Notes: generated from the sequence alone by a model not told the origin. Shown: positions 7,786-16,517, counted from the stretch's first letter. The stretch: 64,000 nt of DNA from Mycolicibacter longobardus (GCF_002102265.1 NZ_LQPG01000055.1:1-64000); one strand, 5' to 3'. Program-made: numbers and translations.

Positions 7786-8721
7786 ATGACCCGCCGTCGA
7801 CCCGCCCCGCTGCCGGTGCGTGACGGCCTGGGCCCGGCCCGGCTCCGCGTGCGGGGCGGCCCCGTCGCCGCCGAGCTGCGCAGCCGGTTCGGCGCGGCCA
7901 CCGCGGCGAAGGTAGCCGCCGGTGAGGTGGTGACCGCGGCCGGGACCGTGGTCGACGAGACGACGGTGCTGCCGGCCGGGGCGCACGTCTTCTTGTATCG
8001 GGATCTGCCAACCGAAGTTGCCGTGCCCTTTGACATCCCGGTGCTCTACCGTGACGCGGACCTGGTGGTGGTCGACAAGCCGCCCTTCCTGGCGACCATG
8101 CCCCGAGGCCGGCACGTGGCGCAGACGGCGCTGGTACGGCTGCGGTGTGAACTGGACCTTCCCGAGTTGAGCCCGGCGCACCGGTTGGACCGGCTGACCG
8201 CCGGGGTGCTGCTGTTCACCACCCGGCCGGAGTTGCGCGGGCCGTATCAGAGCCTGTTCGCCCGCGGTGCGGTGCGCAAGCAATACCTGGCGCGGTCTTC
8301 CGCGGAGCCGGTCGGAGCGTTTCCGCAGTTGGTACGCAGCCGGATCGTCAAACGGCGCGGCTGCCTACAGGCCCGTGAGGAGCCCGGCGAGCCGAATGCC
8401 GAGACGCTGGTCGAGGCGCTGGGCGGCGGCCGTTATCGGCTCACCCCCCGCACCGGACGCACCCACCAGTTGCGGGTTCACCTGGCTTCGTTGGGGCTTC
8501 CCATCGACGGCGATCCGCTTTATCCCCGGATCGTCGAGGTTGCCCCCGACGACTTCTCCGAGCCCCTGCGATTGCTGGCTCAGCGACTGGAGTTCGAGGA
8601 CCCGTTCACCGGGCAACTGCGCGGATTCGTCAGTCGGCGCGATCTCGATGATCACCCGCCGCGCGTTTCGGCCCCGAGCGTCCTGGGTACAGAAAGACGA
8701 CCAGAGCAGAGGGGAGTCTGA
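7786..8721 (+). CDS. RluA-type pseudouridine synthase (Rv3300c-like)
   Basis: Isomerises uridine to pseudouridine in an RNA. The catalytic motif is AHRLDRLTAG, with the conserved Asp inside HRLD, about residue 125 of the 311-aa protein. VVVDKPPFL precedes it, and the C-terminal GRTHQLRVHLASLGLPI motif of RluA/RsuA-family enzymes is present. A short N-terminal S4-like region (RSRFGAATAAKVAAGEVV) may contact RNA. The ATG at 7786 (MTRRRPAPLPVRDGL) fits the family N-terminus better than the GTG at 7765. The order glpD2 - x - pseudouridine synthase agrees with Rv3302c to Rv3300c from memory. The target RNA cannot be told from sequence. The lipoprotein gene starts five bases after the stop, so the two may be co-transcribed. 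Confidence 0.85.
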   Translation: MTRRRPAPLPVRDGLGPARLRVRGGPVAAELRSRFGAATAAKVAAGEVVTAAGTVVDETTVLPAGAHVFLYRDLPTEVAVPFDIPVLYRDADLVVVDKPPFLATMPRGRHVAQTALVRLRCELDLPELSPAHRLDRLTAGVLLFTTRPELRGPYQSLFARGAVRKQYLARSSAEPVGAFPQLVRSRIVKRRGCLQAREEPGEPNAETLVEALGGGRYRLTPRTGRTHQLRVHLASLGLPIDGDPLYPRIVEVAPDDFSEPLRLLAQRLEFEDPFTGQLRGFVSRRDLDDHPPRVSAPSVLGTERRPEQRGV

Positions 8722-8726
8722 TTCTG

Positions 8727-9227
8727 ATGCAGGCACACAGCAGGATGACAATCGCGGTGCTCGGCAGCGCGATGGCGCTGGTGGCGGCTGGTTGCTCCGG
8801 CACCAAGGAAGAGGCTTGCTCCGGCACCAAGGAAGAGGCGCCGAGCAGCACGACCACCACGCCTGAGACCACCGTGACCACCACAACCGAGATTGCGCCC
8901 GAACCGGTTCCGGGCGGGCCTGGGTCCGAAAGCCCGGGCGAACCCGGTGGCCCGACCGGTGGTGGCGGGCCCGGTGGTGGCGGTGGCCAGATCCCCGGTG
9001 GCCCGACCGGTGGTGGTGGGCCCGGTGGTGGCGGTGGCCAGATCCCCGGTGGCCCGACCGGTGGTGGTGGGCCCGGTGGTGGCGGCGGCGAGATCCCCGG
9101 TGGCCCGACCGGTGGTGGTGGGCCCGGTGGTGGCGGCGGCCAGATCCCGGGCGGCCCCAGCGGCTGGGGCGGACCCGGCGGCGGCGGAGGCTGCGTCCCC
9201 GGGGTCGGCTGCGGCGGGTGGCCGTGA
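8727..9227 (+). CDS. Gly/Pro-rich repeat lipoprotein
   Basis: A 166-aa predicted lipoprotein. A short basic start and a hydrophobic helix end in the lipobox LVAAGC near residue 23, so the protein should be lipid-anchored on the outer face of the membrane. A Thr-rich linker (STTTTPETTVTTTTE) is a likely site for mycobacterial O-mannosylation, which is inference. The rest is built from 17-residue units of the type IPGGPTGGGGPGGGGGQ, four near-identical plus one degenerate, ending with CVPGVGCGGWP. The eight residues CSGTKEEA right at the lipidation site are duplicated in tandem (8793-8816 and 8817-8840). The start could be 8727 or the ATG at 8745. H37Rv has atsB and lpqC here (from memory), so this gene is a local replacement. 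The convergent nei gene ends 14 bases away. Confidence 0.8.
   Translation: MQAHSRMTIAVLGSAMALVAAGCSGTKEEACSGTKEEAPSSTTTTPETTVTTTTEIAPEPVPGGPGSESPGEPGGPTGGGGPGGGGGQIPGGPTGGGGPGGGGGQIPGGPTGGGGPGGGGGEIPGGPTGGGGPGGGGGQIPGGPSGWGGPGGGGGCVPGVGCGGWP
8793..8840 (+). repeat. 24-bp tandem duplication at the lipobox
   Basis: TGCTCCGGCACCAAGGAAG plus AGGC(T/G) occurs twice back to back (8793-8816, 8817-8840). The first copy carries the lipidated Cys codon, so the second presents another Cys eight residues later. The copies are almost identical, which suggests a recent slip or an expandable repeat. Confidence 0.85.
8946..9149 (+). repeat. 51-bp minisatellite, four units plus a degenerate fifth
   Basis: Units start at 8946, 8997, 9048 and 9099, each 51 bases and each starting GGTGGCCCGACCGGTGGTGG. 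A degenerate fifth unit runs to about 9190. The period is a multiple of three, so changes in copy number keep the lipoprotein in frame. This makes it a likely variable-number locus. Confidence 0.9.
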
Positions 9228-9241
9228 TCGGCGGCGTTGAA

Positions 9242-9991
9242 TCACCGCTGGCACGACGAGCACCAGAACCGGATGCGCTCACCGGCACGATCTGATTCCA
9301 ACCCGGTGCCGCATCGTCGGCACGGCAGCCCGGCCCGGCCGTACACCCACAGTTGTCTGCCGGGCCGGGTGTCGCCGGTGGTGCAGCGGGCCCATCGCAG
9401 TCGATTGGCCCACAGCATCTCCCGGGCCCGCGACACCAGTCGGCCCGGATCGGCCAGCTCGCCGACCGGCGTCGTCGGCAACCGGCCGGTGACAAAGCAC
9501 AGTTCGTTGCAGTAGACGTTTCCGATGCCGGCCAGCACGGTCTGGTCCAACAGCGCCGATGCCAGCGGTCGCTGTGGCTCGGCGATCAGATTGGCGGCGG
9601 CTGTGGCCGGATCCCAGTCCTCCCCGAGCAGATCCGGACCCAGGTGCGCGACGGCCTGGTCTTCGCGCCGGCGGTCCAGTATCTCCAGTGTTCCCAGATC
9701 GATACCGACGGCGCGAACGGATTCGGCCTCCAAGATGATCCGCGTCCGATGGTCGATCGACCTGCGCCCGACCCGCCAACTGCCGTCCATCTTCAGATGT
9801 GAGTGGATGCTGGCCGGCCCGACCCGGATGAACAGATGCTTGCCGCGGCTGACCACCTCATCCACCCGCTGCCCGGTGAGATCCACTCCGGCGTAGCGGG
9901 GCACACGGATGTCGCAGCGGGTCAGCGTCTTTCCCGACAATGCGGTGGCGAGAACCACCGCGGTGTGAAAGACGGTGTCGCCCTCGGGCAT
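9242..9991 (-). CDS. nei: Endonuclease VIII-type DNA glycosylase/AP lyase
   Basis: Fpg/Nei family base-excision enzyme removing oxidised bases and cutting the abasic site. The catalytic N-terminus MPEGDTVFH provides the Pro2 nucleophile and Glu3. A Lys in SRGKHLFIRVG (near residue 50) contacts DNA, and the C-terminal zinc finger has four Cys (CRRCG...FWCSSC). The length of 249 aa is normal. The start codon shares one base with the stop of lhr (TGATG), so translation is probably coupled. The lhr-nei pairing is the Rv3296-Rv3297 arrangement I remember and places a helicase and a glycosylase in one repair operon. The activity follows from the family and the intact residues. Confidence 0.92.
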   Translation of the reverse strand: MPEGDTVFHTAVVLATALSGKTLTRCDIRVPRYAGVDLTGQRVDEVVSRGKHLFIRVGPASIHSHLKMDGSWRVGRRSIDHRTRIILEAESVRAVGIDLGTLEILDRRREDQAVAHLGPDLLGEDWDPATAAANLIAEPQRPLASALLDQTVLAGIGNVYCNELCFVTGRLPTTPVGELADPGRLVSRAREMLWANRLRWARCTTGDTRPGRQLWVYGRAGLPCRRCGTGLESDRAGERIRFWCSSCQR

Positions 9992-12900
9992 CAGCGCATC
10001 CGCAATCCGCGCGGCGTGCGGGAGAACCCGCTCTCGGTCAGCGCGTCCAGAGTCGGTGAATCGCGCATCTCCAGCACCGGCGTACCGTCCACCCGCTCGA
10101 TGAGAATCCCGTCGACCCGGCGGTCAGTGATCAACCCGGCCAGGGCGCCCGCGGCGGCACGCTGCGTTTCGGCGTCGGCGCCCGTCGCGAAGTTGAGCAG
10201 CGAACGGCCACCGCGCTCGACGAACCAGACCAGTTGGCCATCGACCAACACCACCAGTGCGCCCGCCTTCCGGCCCGGCCGGGCCGCCCCGGGGTGCGCC
10301 GGCCAGCTCAGCGCGGCCCCATACGGGTTGGCCGGATCGGCGGCTGCCAGCGCCACCGCGTGATAGTCGGGCCGGGCCGGGTCGACACCGTCGAGGTAGC
10401 CCCGCAGCCGGTCCACGGTGGAAGCCAAGGCGAACTGTGCCGCGCCCAGCGATTCGATGAAATAACCGCGCTGGCATCGCCCGGCATCCTCGAACGCGGT
10501 CAACACCTTGTAGAGGGTGGCGAAGCCGCCCGGGACGGCTTCGGCAGCCACCGCCCCGCGGGTCAGCACTCCGTAGCGGTGCAGCAACAGTTCGGCGGTG
10601 TGGTGAGCCCGCACGGTCGAGTCCGGCTCCGGTGCGGACAACATCGACCAGCGGCCGGCGACCGCCGGGTCCGCGGCGCGGGCCGAGGCGTGCGCGACGC
10701 TGTAACGACTGAGCCGAGGCGGACGTTTGGTGCGGTGCGCCGGGGTGGCGCGCCGGGTTCCCGCCAGCACCGCGCGCACCGGGGCGAAGGTGTCACCGGT
10801 GACCCATCCCGCCCAGATCAGTTCCCACAGCGCGGCCTTCAGTGCCTTCGAGGCCGTTTCCTCGCCATCACCGCAGAGCTGGCGGAAGAAGAACGCGCCG
10901 CCACCGCCGAGTGCATCCAGGATCTGCCGGTGCGCGTCACCGAATTCGATGGGTGCACCGGGGGCCAACGTCAACGGCGCCGAATCGGCGGTGTGGAAGC
11001 TGATCCAGCCGTCGGTGGCGGGCGAGCTGCCGGCCACCGCCCCCGCCCCCGCCCACAGCACCTCCCCGGAGGCCAGCAGTTCGTCGAGCATGGCCGGGGA
11101 GTAGTCGCGCACCCGCTGGCCGAACACCAGTGACTCCACCGCCGACGCCGGCAACGGCACGCCCGCCAGTTGCTCGATCACCCCGGCCAGTCCGGCTATC
11201 CCTTCAGCACTGGTGGCGCTGTGCGCGCCGACCTGCTGCCAGGCCGGCAGGCGCCCGTAGGCGGCCGGCGACACCGGTTCGATCGCCGAGCGCAGGGCGG
11301 CCAGCGACCGGCGTCGCAGGATCCGCAGCACCTCGGTGTCGCACCACTGCTCGCCCGGGGAGTCCGGAAAGTCGGTGAACTCGCCGCGCACCACTCGTCC
11401 GTCGGCGGCCAACCGGCCCAGCACATCGGCCGCCACCCGTGCACCCAATCCGAACCGGCCGGCGGCCTGTCCGGTGGTGAACGGCCCTCGGGTGCGGGCG
11501 AAGCGGCCCAGCAGCTCACCGAGCGGGTCGGCGACCGGTTCGGTGAACCCTGTCGGCACTCCGGGCGGCACCGCCACCCCGAGTCCGTCGCGCAGCCGGC
11601 CGATGTCCTCGATCGCCACCCACCACCGGTGCCCGGCGAACGACACCGACAGCACCCGCCGGGCGGCCAGCAGGTGCTCCAACCAGCCACCCACTGCGCT
11701 TTCAGGGGCGTTGGCCCGCTGGGTGATTTCCTCGGCGGTGAGCGGGCCGAGCAGCCGCAGCAGGTCTGCCACGCCCTCGGCATCGCGGGCGGCCTTCTCC
11801 GGGGTGAGGTGCTGCAGTTGGGCGGCGACCGCCGTGACGACGTCGGGGTCGAGCAACTCGCGCAACTCGACGCGGCCCAGCAATTGCGCCAACAGGGTGG
11901 GGTCCAGCGACAGGGCCGCCGCGCGGCGCTCGGCCAGCGGGCTGTCGCCTTCGTACATGAACGCCCCGACGTAGCCGAACAGCAACGAGGCCGCGAACGG
12001 CGACGGCGTAGCGGTCTCGACCTGCACCACCCGCACCCGGCGCTGCGCGATCCGCGCCAGCAGGTCCGTCAGCGCCGGCACGTCATAGACGTCCTGCAGG
12101 CATTCCCGCACGGTCTCCAGCACGATCGGGAACGCCGGGTACCGCCGGGCCACATCCAGCAATTGGGCGGCGCGCTGGCGTTGCTGCCACAACGGCGTGC
12201 GGCGGCCCGGGTGCCGGCGCGGCAACAGCAGTGCCCGTGCCGCGCATTCCCGGAACCGCGAGGCGAACAGGGCAGAGCCGCCCACCTCGTCGGTGACGAT
12301 CGCCTCGATCTCGCCGGCGTCGAACACGAACAGTTCCGCTCCGGGGGCCGCGGCGGCGGCGTCCAAGTCGGTGTCGGGCAACCGCACCACGATGCCGTCA
12401 TCGGAGGCGGTCGGCTTTTCATCGATGCCGTAGCGCTCGCGCAGCCGCCGGCCCACCGCCAGCGCCAACGGCCCGTGTACCCGCAGTCCGTACGGTGAGT
12501 GCAGCACCACTCGCCAGTCGCCGAGCTCGTCGCGGAACCGTTCCACCAGCAGCGTGGCGTCGGTCGGAACCGTCCCGGTGGCGGTGCGCTGGTCATCGAG
12601 CAGCCGCCAGAGGTTGTCAGTCGCGTAGTCGTCGAAACCCAAACCTGCGCAGCGCTTGTCGAACGACTCGCGGTCAAGACGAGACAACTCGCCGGTGAGG
12701 GCGCCCAGGGCAGCACCCAGTTCGGCCGGGCGCCCGATGCCGTCGCCGTGCCAGAACGGCAGCCGGCCGGGCTGGCCCGGCGCCGGCACCACCAGTACCC
12801 GGTCATGGGTGATCTCGGTGATGCGCCAGCTGGTGGCGCCCAGCGAGATCACATCCCCGGGCCGCGACTCGTAGACCATCTCCTCGTCGAGTTCGCCCAC

Positions 12901-14478
12901 CCGGGAAGGTTTCTGCGCACCGGCCAGATACACCGCGAACAGCCCGCGGTCCGGGATGGCGCCGCCGGAGGTCACCGCCAGCCGTTGCGCGCCGGGTCTG
13001 CCGGTCAGGGTTCCGGTGTCGCGGTCGTAGACCAGCCGGGGTCGCAGCTCCGCGAACTCGGTCGACGGGTATTTGCCCGACAGCAGATCCAGGGTCGCTT
13101 CGAACACGCTGCGCGACATGGTGGCAAAGGGGGCGCTGCGGCGAACGGTGTCGAACCAGGATTCGGCGTCCAGCGGCTCCAGCGCGGCGGCGGCCACGGT
13201 GTGCTGGGCCAGGATGTCCAGCGGATTGGCCGGTACCGTCAGGGTTTCGATCTGGCCGGCCAGCATCCGCTGCACCGCCACCGCGCACCCGATCAGATCG
13301 GTGCGGTGCTTGGGAATCAGGACGCCCGAAGAGATCTCGCCCACCTGATGCCCGGCCCGGCCGATGCGCTGCAGCCCGCTGGCCACCGACGGCGGTGCTT
13401 CGATCTGGATGACCAGGTCCACCGCGCCCATATCGATGCCCAGCTCCAGGCTCGAGGTCGCCACCACCGCCCGCAGCCGGCCGCTCTTGAGGTCTTCCTC
13501 GACCTCCGCGCGGGTCTGCAGCGACACCGACCCGTGGTGTGCCCGGGCCAGGACCGGGGCCGCCTCGCCGGCGTCGGAGCGTTCTGCATGAATTTCGTTG
13601 AGCCGCGCGGTGAGTCGTTCGGCCAACCGGCGTGAGTTGGCGAATACGATAGAGGAGTGATGGGCCTCGATCAGGTCTACGATGCGCTCCTCGACCTCCG
13701 GCCAGATGGTGCCCTCGGCCGGATTGGCCATGTCGGGCACCGGAACCTGAACCGTCAGCTCGAATGTCTTGGCCGCCGGGGGAGCCACGATGGTCGTCGG
13801 GGACGCACCCGACAGGAACCGGGCGACCTCTTCGGCGGGCCGCACCGTAGCGCTGAGCCCGATGCGCTGGGCGGGACGGACCAACATCGCGTCGAGGCGT
13901 TCCAGCGACAACGCCAGGTGGGCGCCTCGCTTGGTCCCGGCCACCGCGTGCACTTCGTCGACGATCACCGTACGCACCCCGGCCAACGTCTCCCGCGCCG
14001 CCGACGTCAGCATGAGAAACAGCGACTCCGGGGTGGTGATCAAGATGTCGGGAGGCTTGGCCACCAGCTCACGGCGCCGCGCCGGGGTGGTGTCGCCGGA
14101 GCGCACCCCGACAGTGATGTCGGGGGCGGGCAGGCCACGGTGCGCGGCCATGCGGCTGATACCGGCCAGCGGTGTGCGCAGGTTGCGTTCGACATCGACG
14201 GCCAGTGCCTTGAGCGGCGAGACGTACAGCACCCGGGTGGCGTGTCCCGACTCCAAGCCCGGTTGCGAGGCCAGCTGATCCAGCGCCCACAGGAACGCCG
14301 CGAGCGTCTTACCCGACCCGGTGGGCGCGATGACCAGCGTGTTGTGCCCGTCGGCGATCGCCGACCAGGCCTGCGCCTGCGCCGGGGTCGGCGCGGGGAA
14401 GGTACCGGTGAACCAGTCCCGGGTCAGCGCCGAGAACCGGGCCAGCGGGCCTCGGGTTTCTTGGGGATCTGGGCTCAC
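9991..14478 (-). CDS. lhr: Large ATP-dependent DNA helicase Lhr
   Basis: Superfamily 2 helicase, 1495 aa, full length for mycobacterial Lhr. It translocates on single-stranded DNA 3-prime to 5-prime and unwinds RNA:DNA or DNA duplexes during repair (family knowledge). Walker A APTGSGKT lies at about residues 51-58, and the DEAH-type box VDEVHAVAGT and motif III (LSATVRP) follow. ATSSLELGIDMGAVD and QRIGRAGH form the second RecA domain. The long C-terminal part contains winged-helix and Lhr-specific domains. In H37Rv the homologue is Rv3296. The stop overlaps the start of nei by one base. The divergent gene at 14598 has its own SigF-type promoter in the gap, so lhr-nei is likely separate from the stress regulon. 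Confidence 0.95.
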   Translation of the reverse strand: MSPDPQETRGPLARFSALTRDWFTGTFPAPTPAQAQAWSAIADGHNTLVIAPTGSGKTLAAFLWALDQLASQPGLESGHATRVLYVSPLKALAVDVERNLRTPLAGISRMAAHRGLPAPDITVGVRSGDTTPARRRELVAKPPDILITTPESLFLMLTSAARETLAGVRTVIVDEVHAVAGTKRGAHLALSLERLDAMLVRPAQRIGLSATVRPAEEVARFLSGASPTTIVAPPAAKTFELTVQVPVPDMANPAEGTIWPEVEERIVDLIEAHHSSIVFANSRRLAERLTARLNEIHAERSDAGEAAPVLARAHHGSVSLQTRAEVEEDLKSGRLRAVVATSSLELGIDMGAVDLVIQIEAPPSVASGLQRIGRAGHQVGEISSGVLIPKHRTDLIGCAVAVQRMLAGQIETLTVPANPLDILAQHTVAAAALEPLDAESWFDTVRRSAPFATMSRSVFEATLDLLSGKYPSTEFAELRPRLVYDRDTGTLTGRPGAQRLAVTSGGAIPDRGLFAVYLAGAQKPSRVGELDEEMVYESRPGDVISLGATSWRITEITHDRVLVVPAPGQPGRLPFWHGDGIGRPAELGAALGALTGELSRLDRESFDKRCAGLGFDDYATDNLWRLLDDQRTATGTVPTDATLLVERFRDELGDWRVVLHSPYGLRVHGPLALAVGRRLRERYGIDEKPTASDDGIVVRLPDTDLDAAAAAPGAELFVFDAGEIEAIVTDEVGGSALFASRFRECAARALLLPRRHPGRRTPLWQQRQRAAQLLDVARRYPAFPIVLETVRECLQDVYDVPALTDLLARIAQRRVRVVQVETATPSPFAASLLFGYVGAFMYEGDSPLAERRAAALSLDPTLLAQLLGRVELRELLDPDVVTAVAAQLQHLTPEKAARDAEGVADLLRLLGPLTAEEITQRANAPESAVGGWLEHLLAARRVLSVSFAGHRWWVAIEDIGRLRDGLGVAVPPGVPTGFTEPVADPLGELLGRFARTRGPFTTGQAAGRFGLGARVAADVLGRLAADGRVVRGEFTDFPDSPGEQWCDTEVLRILRRRSLAALRSAIEPVSPAAYGRLPAWQQVGAHSATSAEGIAGLAGVIEQLAGVPLPASAVESLVFGQRVRDYSPAMLDELLASGEVLWAGAGAVAGSSPATDGWISFHTADSAPLTLAPGAPIEFGDAHRQILDALGGGGAFFFRQLCGDGEETASKALKAALWELIWAGWVTGDTFAPVRAVLAGTRRATPAHRTKRPPRLSRYSVAHASARAADPAVAGRWSMLSAPEPDSTVRAHHTAELLLHRYGVLTRGAVAAEAVPGGFATLYKVLTAFEDAGRCQRGYFIESLGAAQFALASTVDRLRGYLDGVDPARPDYHAVALAAADPANPYGAALSWPAHPGAARPGRKAGALVVLVDGQLVWFVERGGRSLLNFATGADAETQRAAAGALAGLITDRRVDGILIERVDGTPVLEMRDSPTLDALTESGFSRTPRGLRMR

Positions 14479-14534
14479 CCCGCCATGGTGCCAACTTCCC
14501 GGCGGGTATGGGAGCGGGTATAGGGGGCGGTGTG

Positions 14535-14560
14535 GTTTTGCGCTCGTCAGGGCCGGGTAT
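14535..14560 (+). promoter_or_regulatory. SigF-type promoter for the membrane-protein gene at 14598
   Basis: GTTT at 14535-14538, a 16-base spacer and GGGTAT at 14555-14560 match the mycobacterial SigF consensus GTTT-N15-17-GGGTAT exactly. The predicted transcript starts about 30 bases before the ATG, with a purine-rich ribosome site (AGGGGGA) in between. Confidence 0.8.
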
Positions 14561-14597
14561 CCGGCCCGACAGGGGTATCGCGGACAGGGGGACAGTC

Positions 14598-14993
14598 ATG
14601 ACCATTCTGAGCGACAGGGCGCCAACCGCCCCGCCCATCTTCGCCGACGTGCTACCGGGTGCGCGAGCGTCGTCGCCCCCCGAAGCGTTGCCGCGCGAGT
14701 GGACGTGGATCAACTGGGCGTTGTCGCTGCTGACCGCGCCGGCTGCCGCGTTGCTCATGGCCTTCGCTCTGTCCAGGGTGGCCGGAACCGCGTTCTGCAA
14801 CAGCGACGGCTGCCCGGGCGTGCGGGTGAACGGGTCGTTGTTCGACCTGCTGTACCACGGTGCGGCAGGGGTGGCCGCCCTGACACTGTTTCTCGCCTTC
14901 TTCTTCGCCACGCGTCGCTGCGGAATATTGGTCTGGTTGGGCGGCTGGATCCTCTTGATGGCCGACCTGGTGGTTCTGCTCTCAGTTTTCTGA
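14598..14993 (+). CDS. Small membrane protein, Rv3289c-like family, copy 1
   Basis: A 131-aa protein of unknown function with three predicted membrane segments: near residues 42-60 (WALSLLTAPAAALLMAFAL), 85-102, and 112-130 (WLGGWILLMADLVVLL). It is a clear paralogue of the product of 20905-21255. They share W(I/V)NWA..LLTA, a TA.C....CP pair of cysteines between the first two helices, a LY.GA motif, and GGW.LLM.DL. The two cysteines face the same side and could form a disulfide. The ATG at 14598 has a good ribosome site. A perfect SigF-type promoter lies upstream, which points to a stationary-phase or stress-induced envelope protein. A third, more distant member is at 16650-17039. Confidence 0.8.
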   Translation: MTILSDRAPTAPPIFADVLPGARASSPPEALPREWTWINWALSLLTAPAAALLMAFALSRVAGTAFCNSDGCPGVRVNGSLFDLLYHGAAGVAALTLFLAFFFATRRCGILVWLGGWILLMADLVVLLSVF

Positions 14994-15043
14994 ACGCAGA
15001 GTTCAGAAAAGCGGCGTTCCGCGGCCCGATTGCATCTGTGCCG

Positions 15044-15069
15044 GTTTGGCCGAGCCCGAGAACGGGAAG
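15044..15069 (+). promoter_or_regulatory. Possible SigF-type promoter for the hemophore-like gene
   Basis: GTTT at 15044-15047 and GGGAAG at 15064-15069 are separated by 16 bases. The -10 differs from GGGTAT at two positions. The same GTTT-N16-GGGAAG pattern stands before the CsbD-like gene (minus strand, 16586-16611), which supports it. Confidence 0.45.
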
Positions 15070-15126
15070 GCCAACCGACAGGGCTGTCGGCAAGCGGCCG
15101 GTGGCGGTGCAGAAGGGGGTCCGGAG

Positions 15127-15471
15127 ATGTCTGGCTGTAGGAGATCATTCGCGAGATCGGCTGCCGCAGCAGGATGCGCGGCCGTGGCGCTGACGGCCGG
15201 ATCGGCAGCGGCATCGGCCGATCCGGCCACCGACCCGGCTGTCAACACCAGCTGTACCTACCCGCAGGTGGTAGCGGCGATGAACGCGCAGTCACCGGGG
15301 GTGGCCGCACAGTTCAACGCGACGCCGGCGGCGCAGTCGTGGCTGCAGAACTTCCTGGCCGCGCCGCCGCCCCAGCGTCAGCAGATGGTCGACGAGGCGC
15401 AGAGCACGCCCGACGCCGCCGAGTACGTTGCGCTCTTCGGCCCATTGGCGAGCAGCTGTCAGAGCTACTGA
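15127..15471 (+). CDS. Secreted hemophore-like protein, copy 1
   Basis: A 114-aa exported protein with an N-terminal signal segment (ARSAAAAGCAAVALTAGSAAASA, cleavage near residue 32). The mature part has the hemophore-related pattern CTYPQVVAAMNAQSPG, then FNATPAAQSWLQNFLAAPPPQRQQM and a final Cys in SSCQSY. The two mature cysteines probably form a disulfide. Family members include the heme carrier Rv0203 (from memory), but many relatives have no proven heme binding. It is highly similar to the product of 19840-20220. The ATG at 15127 follows GGGGTCCGGAG. A GTTT-N16-GGGAAG element lies upstream, and the gene sits directly after a SigF-type unit. A heme or lipid-like ligand role is inference. 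Confidence 0.8.
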   Translation: MSGCRRSFARSAAAAGCAAVALTAGSAAASADPATDPAVNTSCTYPQVVAAMNAQSPGVAAQFNATPAAQSWLQNFLAAPPPQRQQMVDEAQSTPDAAEYVALFGPLASSCQSY

Positions 15472-15482
15472 GCAGCCTGCCC

Positions 15483-16157
15483 TCAATTGGCGATGGCCCA
15501 CTGCGGTTGAGGCGACTCCGGCGCCATGTAGCCGACGCCGCGAACAGTATCGACGATCGACTCGTGCTCGGTCCCGAGCTTGGCCCGCAACCGCTGCACG
15601 TGAACGTCCACTTTGCGGCGGCCACCCTCCCCACCCCATATCTCACGCAGCAGCTTGGTGCGCGTGAACGCTTGGCCCGCGTGCTGCACCAGATAGTTGA
15701 GCAGCTTGAATTCGGTCAGGGTGAGGTCGAGTTCGCGGTTCGACAGGTACGCCGTGTAGCTGTCCGGGTGGATGACCAGGTCGCCGAACTGCAGTGTGCT
15801 GTGGCTGGTTCTGCGTCGGCGTGCCAGGGCCAGCCGTAGCCGCGCATGCGCCTCGGCCGGCCCCGCGGTCGCGACCAGGACATCGTCGACGTGCCAGTCG
15901 AGGTCGACCCTGACGAAGTCCTCGGCGGTCACCACGACCAGAACGGCAGCTAAGGGCTGCCAGACGCCGAGCCGCCGACAGGTCTCGCGGGAGATCGGCA
16001 GATCGGCGCAGCCATCCACCAACATCGCTGAGGCACTGGGGCAGTGGGCCCGAGCGGTGACGGCCAGCGGGGCTCGGACAACCGAATGTCCGAAGGTGCG
16101 CAAAGCCAACAGGGACTGTTCGAACTCGTCCCGGTCGGTCAGCAACACGATGTCCAT
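15483..16157 (-). CDS. GlnR-like OmpR-family response regulator
   Basis: A 224-aa DNA-binding regulator. The N-terminal receiver domain (MDIVLLTDRDEFEQSLLAL) is of the atypical GlnR type: Asp48 in AMLVDGCADL aligns with the usual phosphoacceptor, but the acidic pocket is only partly kept. The C-terminal OmpR winged helix is complete (LTLTEFKLLNYLVQHAGQAFTRTKLLREIWG, then VDVHVQRLRAKLG and VDTVRGVGY). No sensor kinase gene is adjacent, as is usual for GlnR-type orphans. This is a paralogue of GlnR rather than GlnR itself, because GlnR lies elsewhere in mycobacteria. A GTTA-N15-GGGTAA element upstream on its own strand (16201-16225) suggests SigF control. Confidence 0.82.
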   Translation of the reverse strand: MDIVLLTDRDEFEQSLLALRTFGHSVVRAPLAVTARAHCPSASAMLVDGCADLPISRETCRRLGVWQPLAAVLVVVTAEDFVRVDLDWHVDDVLVATAGPAEAHARLRLALARRRRTSHSTLQFGDLVIHPDSYTAYLSNRELDLTLTEFKLLNYLVQHAGQAFTRTKLLREIWGGEGGRRKVDVHVQRLRAKLGTEHESIVDTVRGVGYMAPESPQPQWAIAN

Positions 16158-16200
16158 CGCCTAGCTCCAACCTCTCGGGTATTCCTGCCGTAAGGCACTA

Positions 16201-16225
16201 TTACCCGCTGCGCGGCGCGAGTAAC
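16201..16225 (-). promoter_or_regulatory. SigF-like promoter for the GlnR-like regulator
   Basis: On the minus strand GTTA (16225-16222), a 15-base spacer and GGGTAA (16206-16201) precede the ATG at 16157 by 44 bases. One position of the -35 and one of the -10 differ from the best consensus. Confidence 0.5.
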
Positions 16226-16277
16226 CGCCCAGCGACAGGCCCGGCCCGCGCCGCGGACCGGGCCATCCTCGATGGGG

Positions 16278-16517
16278 CTACTGGTGGGACTGTTCGCGCG
16301 CCTCAGCCGCTTTGGCGCCGGCCCGGGCCGCTTCAGCCTCGGCCTCACGCTTGGCGGCGTCGCGCTGCGCTTCGCCCTTATCCTGCTGGGCCCTTCCCTC
16401 ACGGGCCAATTCGTCGTTGCCGGTCACGGTTCCGACCGCTTCCTTGGCCTTGCCCTTGACGCCCTCCACGGCGCCCCGGAAGCCTTCTTCGGCACCGCTC
16501 CTGTTTTCGTCCGACAT
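16278..16517 (-). CDS. CsbD-like general stress protein
   Basis: A 79-aa, highly charged, Ala/Glu/Lys-rich protein without membrane segments. The N-terminal half has the CsbD pattern (GFRGAVEGVKGKAKEAVGTVTGNDELAREGRAQQ), typical of small bacterial stress proteins of unknown mechanism. The C-terminal half is a predicted helix (KREAEAEAARAGAKAAEAREQ). In Bacillus, CsbD is controlled by the general stress sigma factor SigB; a SigF-type GTTT-N16-GGGAAG element upstream on the minus strand fits the same logic here. The ATG at 16517 has a strong ribosome site (AGGGAGGG, 8 bases away). The longer in-frame start at 16577 lies within the likely promoter-leader region. Confidence 0.85.
   Translation of the reverse strand: MSDENRSGAEEGFRGAVEGVKGKAKEAVGTVTGNDELAREGRAQQDKGEAQRDAAKREAEAEAARAGAKAAEAREQSHQ

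Noticed and set aside
15483..16157. Identity as the housekeeping GlnR
   Set aside because: It is similar in layout but divergent in the receiver domain and lies in an accessory region; called a GlnR-like paralogue only.
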